Below, one piece after another: positions 45,187 through 56,540 of a stretch of DNA of 64,000 nt. Under the pieces are notes generated by a model. That model saw only the letters and a program-made list of their open reading frames with translations. It made no database searches and had not been told where the DNA came from. The position numbers were made by a program, and so were the translations under genes. The stretch's first letter is position 1. Every line of letters starts with the position of its first letter. This DNA comes from Sycon ciliatum (lineage: Eukaryota; Porifera; Calcarea; Leucosolenida; Sycettidae). The stretch lies in contig NC_088649.1 of assembly GCF_964019385.1 (NCBI RefSeq), forward strand, positions 18,205,617-18,269,616, given 5' to 3'.

Positions 45187-47766
45187 TGTTGTACATGTGG
45201 CTGCGCTTGTGTCTCTTCGTTGTACATGCGGTTGCACGTGTAGCTCTTTGTCGTACATGTGGCTGCTTTTGTGTCTCTTTGTTGTACATGCTGCCGAGTC
45301 GTGGTACATGCTGCTGCGCTGTTTTTGACTCCTGCGTACATGCGGCTGCACCGTCTTCTGTCCCCTTCAATCTAATATATTCTGTTGTCTAGTCTTGTCT
45401 CAGTGTCAGTCGTCCGTCGTTCGTTGTCAGTGTTAGTTGTCTGATAACCATGAGTTCTCCATCGCCTACTGAAGCGAAGTAGAAGAAAAAGCTCTCTAAC
45501 AATTTGCACTAGTCCTTTGTTGTGTGGCGTGGCGAGGAGCCTAGAGCAGTTCGTGCACGGTTATCAAACCCGTGACGACATTTGGCGCCCAACAAATCGT
45601 GTCCACGACCCTGAGTTCGTCTCCATATCAGCTGTGTTTTCGTCTCCTCTTCGTGTTCTCGCCATGGCCCAGCTACTTGAGTCTCACGAACGTCCAAGCC
45701 TCTCATGAGAGCGCCTACTCAGGTGAGAATGCCTTTGTAATTGTCTACTCTGCGTAATGTGTTGCCGTAACTTGTATTCGATTTCGATTTTTTTCAAATT
45801 GTTTTGCGTTGGGTGACTCTGACTCGGGTCCCGGCAGGAGGTCCGTGGAACCTTGTTCTCTTGTGCTCGAGTGTGTAGTGTAGTCTAGCTGCTCGTTGTA
45901 AGTTCGCCCCGTTCTGTTCGTTGTTCCTGTGTCGCTCTGACTAGTAGATCGACTACCCTGTACCGTACGGTTGTGTGTATGAAAATTTCAAACTTCTGTT
46001 TGTGTGCTTCGCGTTCGAATCTGGAACTTGTTTTTGCTTGCTCATCGTGAATTCAGCATGGGTAGCTTTGATCTCGTCTTGTGTTGTGCACTTGTGCTTG
46101 TCACGGAGACCGAGTTGCCGTCGGACTGCTCCGATATTGTGACTGTGTCGCGTGATTTGTTTGGATGTCCACCTGAACGTTCTCGAGGTGCTGCCTCGTT
46201 TGTAGTCGATCCATATTTTGTTTCGTGTTTCTACCGTTTCTCTAGTGCTAGAAGTAGAAGTAGTAGTCGTAGTAGTAGTTTCTCCATGTTCCGTGCAGAG
46301 CGTTGTCAGGCTCGGTCATGCACTGTGCACCCAGTCGGAAAGCTGGTGGCTTCCGGTTTGGTGGGAGGTGTGAACTTCATGTAGGATTCTCGTTTCGGAT
46401 CCAGGTTGAATTTTTTTTGTGAGCGTATGGTTTTGTAATAATTGTGTTTCGGCATGTGGGTCTCTCTAGTTCGTTTGGGTGGGCGTCTGATCATGGTGAG
46501 CCACGGTCTGCCTGGTGGTCTGCAGGGATCCTGTGTTTTGTTGTATCGGTTTGCCTTGCGGGTGTTATGGTTTCCGCGTGTTGCTGGTTGGCCCTTGCGC
46601 GCCCCAGTCGGTCCCTGACAGTTTTTGTCTCGGTTTTTTGGTTTTTGCGAAGCGGATGTAGTTCCGTGTTTTTCAGGTTCAATCCCTGTGGTTTTTTCAG
46701 GTTCAATCCCTGTGGTTTTTTCAGGTTCGATCCCTGTGGGTTTTTCAGGGTAGCGCCCTGTGGTTTTTTCTTCATTATCTTTTGCGTATTGGTAACCGAT
46801 TTGTTTGTGTGTCCTCAATGGTGTCCTCACTGATTAATTGCTCCTGTTTCCGTCGACGTGTTCTTCCTGGCTGTTCTTCCCTTCCTTCGTGTGCTTTTCT
46901 GATTTTCGGCGATGGCTGAGATGGTTGCGTCAGTCCGTGTTTCTTTCTGTGTGTGTCTTTCTGTCTCTGTGAGCTTTCGTAGCCCCATCGGCTGCGTGAT
47001 GGTTTTCCGGACAACTCCTGTGCTTCCAGATGCCTGGTCACCCGGTTCAGCTGCCGCGGTCTTCGCAGTGCCATCGGTTTGCCTTGGCTTCGTACCAGGG
47101 CAACGTGGTTACTTCCTGGCGGCCCACGCCTGCAAGTATGGCGGTTCCCTCTATGGGTGGGCCCGGTCTGTTTTCTTTTCACACATTTGTGCCTTGGCTT
47201 TTTCCCCTTTGTCCGGAGTTACGTCTCTTACTGTTTTGGCCCTGCATGTTTTGTTTCTATTCTCCTCTGTATTGTGTTCACATTTGATTTATTTTTCTCC
47301 TGTCTTTCTTCTAATTTTGTTTTGATTGCTTCCATCCACAGGAGTGGATGTTTTTTTTTGATGGGGGATAGTGTTGTACATGTGGCTGCGCTTGTGTCTC
47401 TTCGTTGTACATGCGGTTGCACGTGTAGCTCTTTGTCGTACATGTGGCTGCTTTTGTGTCTCTTTGTTGTACATGCTGCCGAGTCGTGGTACATGCTGCT
47501 GCGCTGTTTTTGACTCCTGCGTACATGCGGCTGCACCGTCTTCTGTCCCCTTCAATCTAATATATTCTGTTGTCTAGTCTTGTCTCAGTGTCAGTCGTCC
47601 GTCGTTCGTTGTCAGTGTTAGTTGTCTGATAACCATGAGTTCTCCATCGCCTACTGAAGCGAAGTAGAAGAAAAAGCTCTCTAACAATTTGTGCTAGTCC
47701 TGTGTTGTGTGGCGTGGCGAGGAGCGTGGAGGCAGTTCGTTCGCGGTTCTCAAACCCGTGACGACA
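45187..47766 (+). mobile_element. Nonautonomous LTR retrotransposon 3
   Basis: LTRs 45187-45580 and 47372-47766 begin TGTTGTACATGTGG and end GTGACGACA, with few differences. The 4-bp duplication ACTG flanks both sides (45183-45186, 47767-47770). TTTGGCGCCCAACAAATCG follows the left LTR as primer-binding site, and GATGGGGGATAG precedes the right LTR. The 1.8-kb interior lacks gag/pol and carries a 30-bp tandem repeat (TTTTTTCAGGTTCAATCCCT, about 46670-46770). It shares GGCGTCTGATCATGGTGAGC with LTR element 1. Confidence 0.88.
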
Positions 47767-48310
47767 ACTGGATTATGCCAACTGTGGGAGGCTCACTTCG
47801 GCACGGCACGTCCCTGACCCAATGGGTCGGATCTCAATGAGCAGCACCGTAAAACCGGACAATTTCGGTGGAGATTTAATTCCGGTAACTCCGGTGCAGG
47901 TAAATTTACCGAAAAATAAAACGCACCGAAAATAATTATCCGTACATGCAGTACGGAATACTGATTTACCAATATTTCGAACCGTTGATTTGGGGAAACA
48001 CCGAAAATTAGGCTACCGAAAAAAGAACACCACCGAAAATTCCCGGTTTTACCGTACTGTAGGTGCAAGGGAGATTTTCTTTTTTTTACTATTAACCTAG
48101 CCCTACTGGAAAACAGGTGGAGAACAAAAAGAAACGAGGAAATGGACAAAACACAGGGGATGTAGGGACGACGTGCCGACGTGCTGGGAGCAACTCAACC
48201 GACCAGAGGTGTCGGCGTCAGCGTTGCAACTAGACATCGAATGAATGCATGTAATGTCATGGTATCGTAATGAAAGATGCCAGGCAATTCGCACACAGCT
48301 AACAACTTAC

Positions 48311-48382
48311 AGGACCGTAAGACCTGTGAGGCTGTGAAATGCAGCAGGATCAATCGTTAGCACCAGTGACGAGCTTAGAACT
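48311..48382 (-). CDS. Receptor exon: leucine-rich repeat (LRR c)
   Basis: 72 nt, phase 2-2, acceptor GTTCTCGTAG, donor GTAAGTT. It encodes VLSSSLVLTIDPAAFHSL plus TGLTVL. The LRR pattern holds, although the conserved asparagine of LxxNxL is replaced by serine. It ends in CT. Confidence 0.8.
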
Positions 48383-48819
48383 CTACGAGAACAACAGCAA
48401 ACGGAGAAGAATAACGCAAAAAATCAAGACTGCCGAATTTTTCTAGCGTGTTCAACTTGCTGAGGATTGGTGATGTGTTATTTTTAACTGCTAATAGAAA
48501 CCTTGAATACTAAACGCGCGGCCATTTTGATGAGTTCACACGGCCCGAAAAGCAGATTGTGCTTTCATTTGTGTATATTCTTGTCTCTTTGTTTATGTTT
48601 TGTTTTTTTTTGTTTTGTTTTGACGCTCTGTGTGCATTGCGCTTCCTCGCGCTCACTTGCTCCTTCTTGCGGCTTAAGCGAAGGCTATATGTGAGCTTTA
48701 TAAGCTCACTGATGCTAACGCGAATAGAGCATAATAATAATAAATAATATTCTTGTTCACGTTCACAGGATCCACCACATCCCTAATGATGCCCTCTAGG
48801 CACACAGCTCTGCCCTAGA

Positions 48820-48950
48820 CTACGTCCTTTTCTCTTTCTTTGCTCAACTATTGCTCATCACTTCTTTTACAGATTTGGCATAGTATGGAAAGTTTGAACG
48901 ACCCCCCCGATAGGCGAAAGCCTTTGGGGAATCCTTTCAAACAATAAAAT
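48820..48950. repeat. Dispersed repeat, inverted copy of 35030-35160
   Basis: Opposite-strand match to 35.03-35.16 kb, sharing CGAAAGCCTTTGGGGAATCC. Confidence 0.65.
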
Positions 48951-49031
48951 TACAACTACACTCTTGGACTTTTTCCCTTTTCCATTCTCTCAGCCAGTGA
49001 ATGTTTGTACTTTGGGGCTCCCCGCACACTA

Positions 49032-49284
49032 CAGTGCATTTCAAAACTATAGACGCGTAGGGTTTTTGAAATATTTCAAATTTGGCTGGAACGTTTTGAG
49101 AATAGTTTTCGGAATATTGCTCAGGATCGTTCCACAATTACTCTCATATAGTTTCTAAACGATTGGATAACAGACGCCCAATTTGGAAAAAATTATGCAC
49201 AAAGTGATCACAGATTTTATGTTGGATAGATGCTGGCATAACGGTTTTTGCCTAGGTACGCGTCTATAGTTTTGAAATGGACTG
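49032..49284. mobile_element. TA-flanked MITE, CATTTCAAAACTATAG family
   Basis: 253 bp between TA dinucleotides; inverted ends CAGTGCATTTCAAAACTATA and the complement of CAGTCCATTTCAAAACTATA. Confidence 0.82.
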
Positions 49285-49417
49285 TAGTATGTGCGTAAAG
49301 TGTGTGGGTACAGTCAGTGAGGGCTGCGTCCCACCAGCGTGTGTAGGGTTCCCAGGAAGCGCGAGTCGTGAAGACGGAAGGAAATGTTGAACGGTCTCTG
49401 CTGGGATGACAGCTACG

Positions 49418-49495
49418 CCATAGCTCAGTGCTTAGAGCATCGCCGCGGCAGTCCTCAAGAGAAGGTCCCAGGTCCGAGTCCTGGTGCCTGACAGT
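49418..49495 (+). repeat. tRNA-like SINE head
   Basis: A-box-like TAGCTCAGTGCTTAGAGC and B-box-like GGTCCGAGTCC lie about 30 nt apart, as in tRNA-derived pol III promoters. The acceptor stem does not pair well, so this is a SINE head rather than a functional tRNA. Confidence 0.5.
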
Positions 49496-49715
49496 CAATT
49501 TTTCTTCTTCAAACTTTCCCCTTTCCATTCCCTCAAGAAGTGAATATTCCCTCTAGGGCAAACATTTGGAAAGACAGAAGTGTTTTTAGCGTGGCCAAGG
49601 ACGTTGTGCGGCTGTGCACGTTAGAAACCTTTTTTTATCATAAGTTATCATTGTTCCGAGTGTCATTCGTTCTTGTACACTTTCCTTGTTACTACCTGTA
49701 CCCGTATTGCATGTA

Positions 49716-49892
49716 CAGTAAAACCTGGTTTAAGCGACCACCCGACGGTGCAAGCAAAAGCGATCATTGAAGCCAGGTGGTCTTTAGAACCAGGTCCCGC
49801 AGTGTCCGTGTAGAACTGTCGGTGCATGGAAAAAACGGTCGTTAAGAGCAGGTGGTCGCTAAACCCAGAGGTCGCTTACACCAGCTTTTACT
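49716..49892. mobile_element. TA-flanked MITE with CAGTAAAACCTGGTTTAAGC ends
   Basis: 177 bp between TA dinucleotides; the right end is the near-complement. GGTGGTCGCT and GGTGGTCTTT words recur. Confidence 0.85.
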
Positions 49893-50418
49893 GTATCTGC
49901 ATTGTTAGAAATCACACTTTGATATTTCAGATCTGTAGAATGATATGCGTTTTTTATTTTATTTTTTTTATTGGGAACATTTTTTGCTTCTTCAACTTTA
50001 AAAATACCTATTAAAAGTATGAATGCTGCAGACATCACCACGCAACAATACAATTTGTTCAAGGTTTGAAATTGCATGTATCCATAATCGATTTCCAAGC
50101 TCCAATCATGAGTGGAAATATGGAGCTAAAGTGATCAAGCGAAAAAAAGAAAGAAAAAAACAAGGGCAAAAAATCCAAGTAAGTGTGACAAATGACGTGC
50201 AAGTATTACAGAAGTGAGGCCTAAAATAAAGACAGAATGTACGTGTGACAAATGGGCATGACAAGTGTCGTCAATTTAATTGGACGATGCAACATTGGCG
50301 TCTGGCAATGGCTCGAACCCACGACCCATCGTACCCCCCGCGAGTAGGTACGGCGTGAGGACACAGCCTGTTGGGGCGGGGGAGCAGTGTAGCAAGAAGG
50401 ACCCATGAGTGTGTGTGT

Positions 50419-50492
50419 GATCCCCGGTGGCCTAATCGGTAGGGCACTGTCCCGGAAAGACAGGGCTGGGTTCGAATCCCGCTCGTGGATCC
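50419..50492 (+). tRNA. tRNA-like cloverleaf, probably a pseudogene or SINE head
   Basis: GATCCCC pairs with GTGGATC (six of seven). The D-arm region is GGCCTAATCGGTAGGGC. The anticodon stem CTGTC/GACAG encloses the loop CCGGAAA, and the T arm has GGTTCGAATCCC. Position 33 is C instead of the nearly invariant T, and the implied anticodon GGA (serine) comes without the long variable arm of tRNA-Ser. It lies within the nested inverted-repeat element. Confidence 0.5.
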
Positions 50493-51115
50493 TTCTTTCG
50501 CAACACAAGTGTGCAGAAACAACTCACGAATAAGGGGATATTTAACCTTTGTTTTTTACCTTGATGACTTTTGTTCCATGTTCCTTATTATTTTTATATT
50601 ATTATTTGTAGAAAGGAAAAGGACATATGGATATGAGTTAAGAGTAACTCTCCATCACTGTAACATGATACTATATACAGCCAGAAAGTGCAATAACTAG
50701 GCACAAAACTACCAGAGTACTGAGAAATTCGACGTCCTGACACCTAGCTTCAACACATCTCCGTAGCGCTAACCGACAGCCTTCCAACTTGGAAGGTTCA
50801 AGGTTATGGAAAGACCAAAGAGGGGAAGGCAAGCGCAACGAAAACGAGCAAAAGCTACAGTCCCAACGGAACAAAGAATGTCGATAGTTACTGGACGATG
50901 ACGAGACCAGTACGGTATTTGACAAAGCGGTCTAACTACAATTCAAAGCAGCAAAGCAGCACACCACCCAACTTGGGTGGATCATAAATATCAAAGATAA
51001 GTAAAGAAATGGGAAGCTTTGCGAAAACGAATTGTACAAGCCGAAAGCCAAACTCCTACAGTACTCCTCATGCATGACTTTGTGATGGACTAGTTGACTA
51101 AAAAACAAGTTGTTT

Positions 51116-51164
51116 CACACGACGTACGTTTCGCCGTATGGTTCGTGACGGCTCATCAGGTGTG
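51116..51164 (-). ncRNA. Hammerhead ribozyme, type I, complete
   Basis: Minus strand in order: CACAC (helix I), CTGATGA, helix II GCCGT/ACGGC with a 10-nt loop, GAAA, the palindromic ACGTACGT (helix III), C, then GTGTG closing helix I. All core residues of the hammerhead are present and the cleavage triplet is GTC. The predicted cut lies between 51121 and 51120. Helix III is so short and self-complementary that activity may need a dimer, as reported for Penelope ribozymes. Confidence 0.88.
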
Positions 51165-51737
51165 CAATTTGAAACTCGGATGTTGAAACTCGGATGTTGA
51201 GCCTCTTTGGTCTTTCCATAACCTTGAACCTTCCAAGTTGGAAGGCTGTCGGTTAGCGCTACGGAGATGTGTTGAAGCTAGGTGTCAGGACGTCGAATGT
51301 CTCAGTACTCTGTCAGTTTTGTGCCTAGTTATTGCATTTTCTGACTGTATATAGTATCATGTTACAGTGATGGAGAGTTACTCTTAACTCGTATCCATAT
51401 GTCCTTTTCTTTTCTACATTTATTTATGGCTCAACATCCGAGTTTCAAATATTATTAATTTATTATTTATTCTTCTTCCGCAATTTCAAATTCGGACTTC
51501 ACGGGGTATTCTTCTTTTACTAGAGAATTCCCAACAGGCGGCAGCGCCTTAGTTTCCACTCATGATCAGAGCTTGACAATTGATTCCGGATACATACAAT
51601 TTCAAACCTTGAACAAGTTGCCATGTTGCGTGGTGATGTCTGCCGCATTCATACTTTTCATAGCTATTATTAAACTTTCATCTCCACGTAGATTCTTCAA
51701 CTTTGCTTTCTATTCTTGTTTGTCTTTCTGATTGGCT

Positions 51738-51832
51738 CACCGCTTAGGAGCTGCTTCGCCGCCTTGATCCCTGGAGGGGCGGTGGGGTTCCTATGGATGC
51801 GGAAAACTCGGTCTCGCGCGAACCGTAGCATT
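51738..51832 (+). repeat. 3' fragment of the SINE family
   Basis: Matches the last 90 bp of the SINE at 25117-25428 (GGAGCTGC...GCCTTGATC, GGATGCGGAAAACTCGG, CGCGAACCGT). Confidence 0.7.
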
Positions 51833-52032
51833 TTTTTGCTCTCCAGTATAACGATGATTCCTCAAGAGTGCTGCACAAAAAAACTTGTTCTAATCGGGGT
51901 TTTTCATGCAATGAAAGGCTCTTTTACCGGGGCAAACAGACCACAATTATCGTCAGCGAATAGTTTAATCCAACGCAAAATAAACGACTTTTTCCATCGT
52001 CCTTTCTCACTTCGTTCCCTCTTTTCTCACAG

Positions 52033-52428
52033 TACACTCATACGTCGTGTATCCGGGCGGCCCAGGACCGGGCACTACCGGGCGGTCCGGGACCGGACAC
52101 TACCGGGCGGTCCGGGACCGCTCACTACCGGGCGGTCCGGGACCGCTCACTACCGGGCGGTCCGGGACCGCTCACTACCGGGCGGTCCGGGACCGGGCAC
52201 TACCGGGCGGTCCGGGACCGGGCACTACCCGTAATTTGAAATGTCCGCATCTCCGAATCGCATACACTGTGACTGGGAAAAGCTATAAACATGGCATAAT
52301 TATGACATCACTACTTCCACAAAAGTGACAGAAGAGTAGTAATATTTCCACTGAAACTCGCCCAAAGAATGCTCGGTAGACCGTAATGCCCGTAACTTGG
52401 ATAATCCGGATAACTGAGGTACGAGTGT
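52033..52428. mobile_element. pogo-like MITE with internal 25-bp minisatellite
   Basis: Outer ends CACTCATACGTCGTGTATCC and the complement of CACTCGTACCTCAGTTATCC. About seven tandem copies of a 25-bp GGGCGGTCCGGGACCG-containing unit fill 52053-52229. The proline-glycine frame over it is a repeat translation. Confidence 0.75.
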
Positions 52429-52879
52429 GTTGTGGTGTATTGCACATTGTTTCTATTGGTTGTCAAACGTGTCAAATATCTAACTGAAAATCACTTCAGC
52501 TCGTCTTCTTCATGGCAATACTTGTCTTGTAATGCGTTATTGTGTGTACATTGTGCGTATGTGGTGTTGGTGCATGTGCCCGCGTGTTGCCATGGTGTGA
52601 AAAGCAGTCTCCGTCTCGAGTATGTCTTGTCCTGTTGTGCTTCCGACGGCCGTCCACTTGTAATAAACAGTCTTCCAAATGTAATTATCACGTCCATTGC
52701 CCAAGTGTGGAGATGGCACAGGGCTGGGAGCAGGTCAAGAAAACCACCTACAACAATTGCACTGCTGGCTCCTCGCCGTCTATTCAGACATTTGTCATGG
52801 CTACGTGTCAATGTCCGCACCCAATAACCCGTTGCATGCTGGCCTGTTTTCCCCAGTAATCTGGCACTCCGGCGCACAG

Positions 52880-53530
52880 ACTCTCCTGGTGGAGTTTGGG
52901 CACACTGCTCCGATCAAAATTTATTCTCATTTCAGTTCACCTGGATGGAATTTCGTCATCCTGGGCTTGTTGGAAAGATCAGGACCAAGTAAATCCATCC
53001 TGGAAGCTCTCAGCTCCACGACCTCTCCAAACTGGCCCACCATGCCTCGGAACGAAACAACAACTCAGTCACACATTCTTTTTGGGCTCCTTGCTCAAGT
53101 TAAAACAATTTTCACGATTCAAACTGCTCTGCAAAGCTGAGATCCATGTGCTTCATTTGACGTCCATAATGCATGCGCTGGGCAAAAGGGAAATCCCCTG
53201 GCATGCTCCAAAAAACTGCGAAGTCACGAACAAACAAATTCGCATTCGCTACAGGCCGTGATTTCCGTGTTCTTTTTGTTGCCGCTCAGTCAACCTTTAT
53301 CCTACCGTGAACAACTTTATGGCTCTGCAAAGCTGAGCTCAATACCTTTCCAACGGTGTGTTGTTTGTGGAGATCGGATGCTTTTTCACAGAGTATCGAA
53401 AGTTTGTAGACTGGTCTATTCACCACGATACGCGACGCAAACCGAAGCGCGTGTATACACGTCATCAGAGAACCGGCATCGGTTCACTTTCAGGCGCGTG
53501 TATACACGTCATCCGGACGCAGAGGGTTAA
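52880..53530. repeat. Dispersed repeat region, partly shared with 23.08-23.18 kb
   Basis: 52880-52990 resembles the complement of 23080-23180. The right part holds two GCGTGTATACACGTCATC words and closes with GGGTTAACAG, suggesting a TTAA-type element whose left end I could not place. Confidence 0.4.
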
Positions 53531-53582
53531 CAGAAATCAGGCACAAAACGATGGCATGGGCTAAAAGAAATGCTGCACTTAC

Positions 53583-53624
53583 ACGGCCGTCAAGACTCGT
53601 GACCTTAGTATGTCTGCTGGTAGA
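53583..53624 (-). CDS. Possible short LRR exon of the receptor (LRR b)
   Basis: 42 nt between acceptor TTTAACTAG and donor GTAAGTG, phase 2-2. It encodes LPADILRSRVLTAV, which could be the second half of an LRR (LPxxxL..LxxL). Junction codons with both neighbours give V and F. Short and unsupported by other evidence; it may be chance. Confidence 0.3.
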
Positions 53625-53984
53625 CTAGTTAAATTGCAGCGGGTACAAGTGCTGATGCACACAAAACACAAAAGCAGACAGCAAGAGCATGCATTAGACC
53701 AGCATAAGTATCATGCGGACTACATGTGTGGGATCAACAATGAAAGGATGGAGTGATGCAGCCAGGTATCTTCGTCGCTCATCTCCCCGGGGGACATGCT
53801 TGCTCTAGGCGTTGCAATATTCGATAAGAGGCGGTAGAAACAGTGGCGGTTTAGGGGGTGTGCATGGCATGCGCCCCCCCCCCCCCCCTCAAAAGTTTCA
53901 ACCTGGGTTTGAACAAACACCAAGCTACTGCACTGGCAGCAGTTCGAAAAGAAGCGCTTGCGAGCAGCAGTAAATTAAATGGGA

Positions 53985-54398
53985 AGCATACCGTAAATTC
54001 AAAATTTCACCAGTTGTAGTCTTTGGGGTGCCGAGTCGAATTGTCTAGGTCCGAGAAAGCTGAGACACTCCCTTCCTCCTTTGTTCCCAATCGAACTCAC
54101 CATTTCCACCGAAACTGGGTGACTGCGCCCTACTAGATGGCGATTTGTATGCAAAATGTCACTAAAAGCGCCATTTCGTTCTTATAAAAGCACGGATGAT
54201 TGCGACTGTTGTAGTCTTTTGGACGCGGAGTCAACTGGTTTTGGTCCGAAAAGGCTGCGATCAGCATTCGGCCCTTTTTCCTAATTGAACACGGTTGAGT
54301 AAGAGGTCACGTGCTTGTGCGTACACCAGTCGCCTGGTCACCGTGCCTGCAGCCTACAACTAATTATCACAGCAAGGTTCAACTCAATGGTTCAAAGG
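53985..54398. mobile_element. TTAA-family MITE, single diverged arm
   Basis: Colinear with the left arm of 54403-55262, from AAAATTTCACCAGTTGTAGT onward. Confidence 0.6.
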
Positions 54399-54402
54399 TT
54401 AA

Positions 54403-55262
54403 AGGGGAAGTTAAGGCTAAAATCAAAATTTCACCAGTTGTAGTCTTCGGGGTGCTTAGTCGAATGGTCTTGGTCCGAGGAAGCTGAGACACTCCCTTCC
54501 TACTTTAATCCCTATCGAACTCGCGCATTTACACCGAAACTGGGTGACTGCGCCCTACTAGATGGGGATTTGAATGCAAAATGTCACTGAAAGCGCCATT
54601 TCGTTCTTATAAAAGCACGGATGACCGCGATTGGCCCATATGTTGTAGTCTTTTGGACGCTGAGTCGACTGGTTTTGGTCCGAAAAGGCTGCGCAGCGTT
54701 CGGCCCTTATTCCCAATCGAACATGGTTGAACAAGCGGTCACGTGCTCCTGCGTACACCAGTCACCTGGTCACCGTGCCTGCAGGGCACAACTTACAGCC
54801 TGTTTTGACCTTTTTTGGGTGCAGTCCTGTCACTCGAGTTGACTCGAGTTGAACCTTGGCGTGAAAGTTGTCGCCTGCTGGCGCTGTGACCAGGTGATTT
54901 GGCCACGCAGGAGCACGTGACCGCTTGTTCAACCATGTTCGATTGGGAATAAAGGATAATAAAGGAAGAACGCTACATCGCAGCTTTCTCGGACCAAAAC
55001 CAGTCGACTCAGCGTCCAAAAAACTACAACATATGGGCCAATCGCGGTCATCCGTGCTTTTATAAGAACGAAATGGCGCTTTTAGTGACATTTTGCAAAC
55101 AAATCCCCATCTAGTAGGGCGCAGTCACCCAGTTTCGGTGGAAGTGCGCGAGTTCGATTGGGATTAAAGTAGGAAGGGAGCTTCCTCGGTCCAAGACCAT
55201 TCGACTCAGCACCCCGAAGACTACAAGTGATGAAATTTTGATTTTAGCCTTAACTTCCCCTT
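54403..55262. mobile_element. Palindromic TTAA-flanked MITE, arms about 400 bp
   Basis: TTAA at 54399-54402 and 55263-55266; ends AGGGGAAGTTAAGGCTAAAA and complement. The arms run towards a centre near 54.84 kb with CTCGAGTTGACTCGAG. Single arms occur at 2309-2781, 53985-54398 and 61631-61866. Confidence 0.85.
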
Positions 55263-55686
55263 TAAACTCAATGATTCAAAGGTTCAACTCGAGTGAGAGG
55301 AACGCTTCCAAACAGGCTGTAAGGTGTAGCCTGCGGGCACGGTGACCAGGTGACTGGTGTCAGCATGGGGGCCGTGGAGTCGAGTAGAGGGCCCAGGCTC
55401 GATTGGCACAACGGGTACGTATAGAACAAGGGTAGCACTTAATGCTAGTATAATGTAATTGTTTGTTCTGCACAACCTCGGGGGCAGAATTTGGCACGAA
55501 AGTCTCCGCTCGCTAACTGTTGGGTACTTGCTGAGTATACAGTCAGACCTCGCTTTTAACCGCACACATCCGTTTTCCACCAAAAATATCTGGATAGGCG
55601 AGGGAACCGGATAACTGAACACACATACCAGTGGCGTGCACCGAGTCTTGAAAAGGGGGTTTCTAGAGTTGGTAAATTTTTTCCTG

Positions 55687-55815
55687 GAGACCCACTGTAT
55701 AATTATACGAGAGAGCCCCACTGTATAATTATACGAGAGAGCCCCACTGTATAATTATACGAGAGAGCCCCACTGTATAATTATACGAGAGAGCCCCACT
55801 GTATAATTATACGCG
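55687..55815. repeat. Minisatellite, 26-bp unit, 5 copies
   Basis: GAGCCCCACTGTATAATTAT followed by ACGAGA, nearly identical copies. Confidence 0.93.
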
Positions 55816-55849
55816 AGAGCTTGGAAGCTCAGGGCCCTACGCTATGCTT

Positions 55850-55995
55850 TTTTGCCTTGATGACCTAGACAAAAAAGCATAGGGATGTTATAAATTCTTA
55901 TAAGTTTCTACTTTTTGTTTTTAGACATAACCTGGGATTCGAACCCGCACTATCGCCCTGCATGCATTCCCCGATACACTTCACATATGTCATGG
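55850..55995 (-). repeat. tRNA-related SINE fragment
   Basis: Minus strand carries GGTTCGAATCCCAGG (B box) preceded by GAATGCATGCAGGGCGATAG. A related copy is at 59160-59300 with the box changed to GTTTGAATCC. Confidence 0.5.
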
Positions 55996-56540
55996 CCGCG
56001 CTTCGGCGGGTTTGTGACTTGGCTTAGATCAGTCTAGTGGCTACCCAGGTAGACGACCAATATAGTCGCCATCCAAGTTGCTAGGTCACATAGAACGACA
56101 GGTTTCTAATTCCACTTGAACAGTGTTTATTTGAACCATTGCAGTACTAGATCGAAAGATCAAGTGTGTAGAGTCAAAAGACCAAAGCAGGAGAGAGTCG
56201 GAGTGACTCTCTCAGAATCGAGAGGAGTAGTGAGCTCCCCGAGAATCGAGAGGAGTAGTGAGCTCCCCGAGAATCGAGGATGAATGTTAGCAAAACAGCT
56301 CCTTATATTTGATAAATATGGTGGTAAAGACACACCTGGCAATATGGCGGTAAACACACGCCTGCCCACACACGCTCTCTAGGCTGCACAGTTCTGGCAC
56401 AGAGCTCTCCTTCTCACCACCACCACCATCAGTTCGCGCCTGGCGCCTGGTCGATGCATGGCTGGCGGTATCCGGCATAACAGGCTGGTACATCAAGTAG
56501 CGCATGGCACATAGATGATGACACAGCAACGACATAGCTC

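Larger units (their letters stand above)
49980..51712. mobile_element. Nested inverted-repeat retroelement (Penelope-like) with hammerhead
   Basis: Outer arms about 49985-50115 and 51545-51712, and inner arms 50600-50824 and 51196-51425, are inverted copies of each other. A complete hammerhead ribozyme lies in the central part at 51116-51164. The inner arm also occurs, diverged, at 18063-18300. No reverse transcriptase is present. The Penelope-like assignment is inferred from the ribozyme and inverted terminal arms. Confidence 0.6.

Noticed and set aside
46306..46833. 174- and 129-residue frames on opposite strands inside LTR element 3
   Set aside because: They cover a 30-bp tandem repeat and show no gag, protease or polymerase motifs.
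52047..52328. Proline-glycine-arginine repeat protein
   Set aside because: Translation of a 25-bp minisatellite inside a MITE.
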